Shown: positions 8,364 through 8,404 of the stretch, piece after piece | Position numbering within the stretch: position 1 is the first letter of the stretch | Layout: each line of letters opens with the position of its first letter | Source: Bacteroidales bacterium UBA4866 | Lineage (GTDB): Bacteria > Bacteroidota > Bacteroidia > Bacteroidales > P3 | Direction of reading: 5' to 3' | Length of the DNA stretch: 8,404 nt | NCBI GenBank assembly: GCA_002399565.1 | Contig: DHDW01000006.1 | Coordinates: 30,422-38,825, forward strand | Notes under the pieces: generated by a model | What the model was told of the DNA's origin: nothing | The model's database searches: none | What the model saw: only the letters and a program-made list of their open reading frames with translations | Program-made: the position numbers and the translations under genes

Positions 8364-8404
8364 GTGCCCTATAATTGATTTGGTGGTAGTGAATCGGCGA
8401 TATG

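Noticed and set aside
8364..8404. Possible start of another gene at the window end, finishing in ATG
   Set aside because: Only about 40 bases follow the terminator and no codons can be read past the final ATG, so nothing can be called.

Overview
The window reads as a chromosomal stretch of an AT-rich member of the Bacteroidota, most likely order Bacteroidales. Four things point there. One secreted protein ends in a type IX secretion (T9SS) C-terminal sorting domain. The F1 beta subunit is about 504 residues long and carries the internal insertion I know from Bacteroides AtpD. atpD comes directly before a short atpC. The -7 elements match the Bacteroidota TAnnTTTG consensus rather than a sigma70 -10 box. 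No mobile element, tRNA, rRNA or CRISPR array was found.

Layout. Positions 66-2772 (+) hold two closely spaced genes for exported proteins: a 543-residue protein of unknown function and a 352-residue protein with a T9SS sorting domain. After a 197-bp AT-rich gap come a DoxX-family membrane protein (2970-3407, +) and a small lipoprotein with a PepSY-like fold (3497-3949, +). The lipoprotein has a clear -7 element of its own. It converges with, and overlaps by 8 bp, a nitrilase-superfamily amidohydrolase (3942-4721, -), which has the best promoter in the window. Upstream of that on the same strand lie a small exported leucine-rich-repeat protein (4790-5290, -) and ribF (5283-6236, -). The stop of ribF overlaps the LRR start by 8 bp, and ribF appears to start at TTG. 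A 307-bp divergent intergenic region separates ribF from the ATP synthase genes atpD (6544-8058, +) and atpC (8066-8299, +). These two are followed by a strong intrinsic terminator at 8324-8363.

Functional picture. Housekeeping functions (flavin cofactor synthesis, F1 ATPase catalytic and epsilon subunits, and an amidase that probably repairs or salvages omega-amides) sit beside small envelope proteins of uncertain role. The genes do not form one obvious pathway. The atpD-atpC pair looks like a self-contained bicistron, so the remaining ATP synthase genes are either elsewhere or separately transcribed downstream.

I do not see convincing evidence of a previously undescribed multi-gene system. 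The least explained content is the exported pair at 66-2772 and the LRR protein coupled to ribF.
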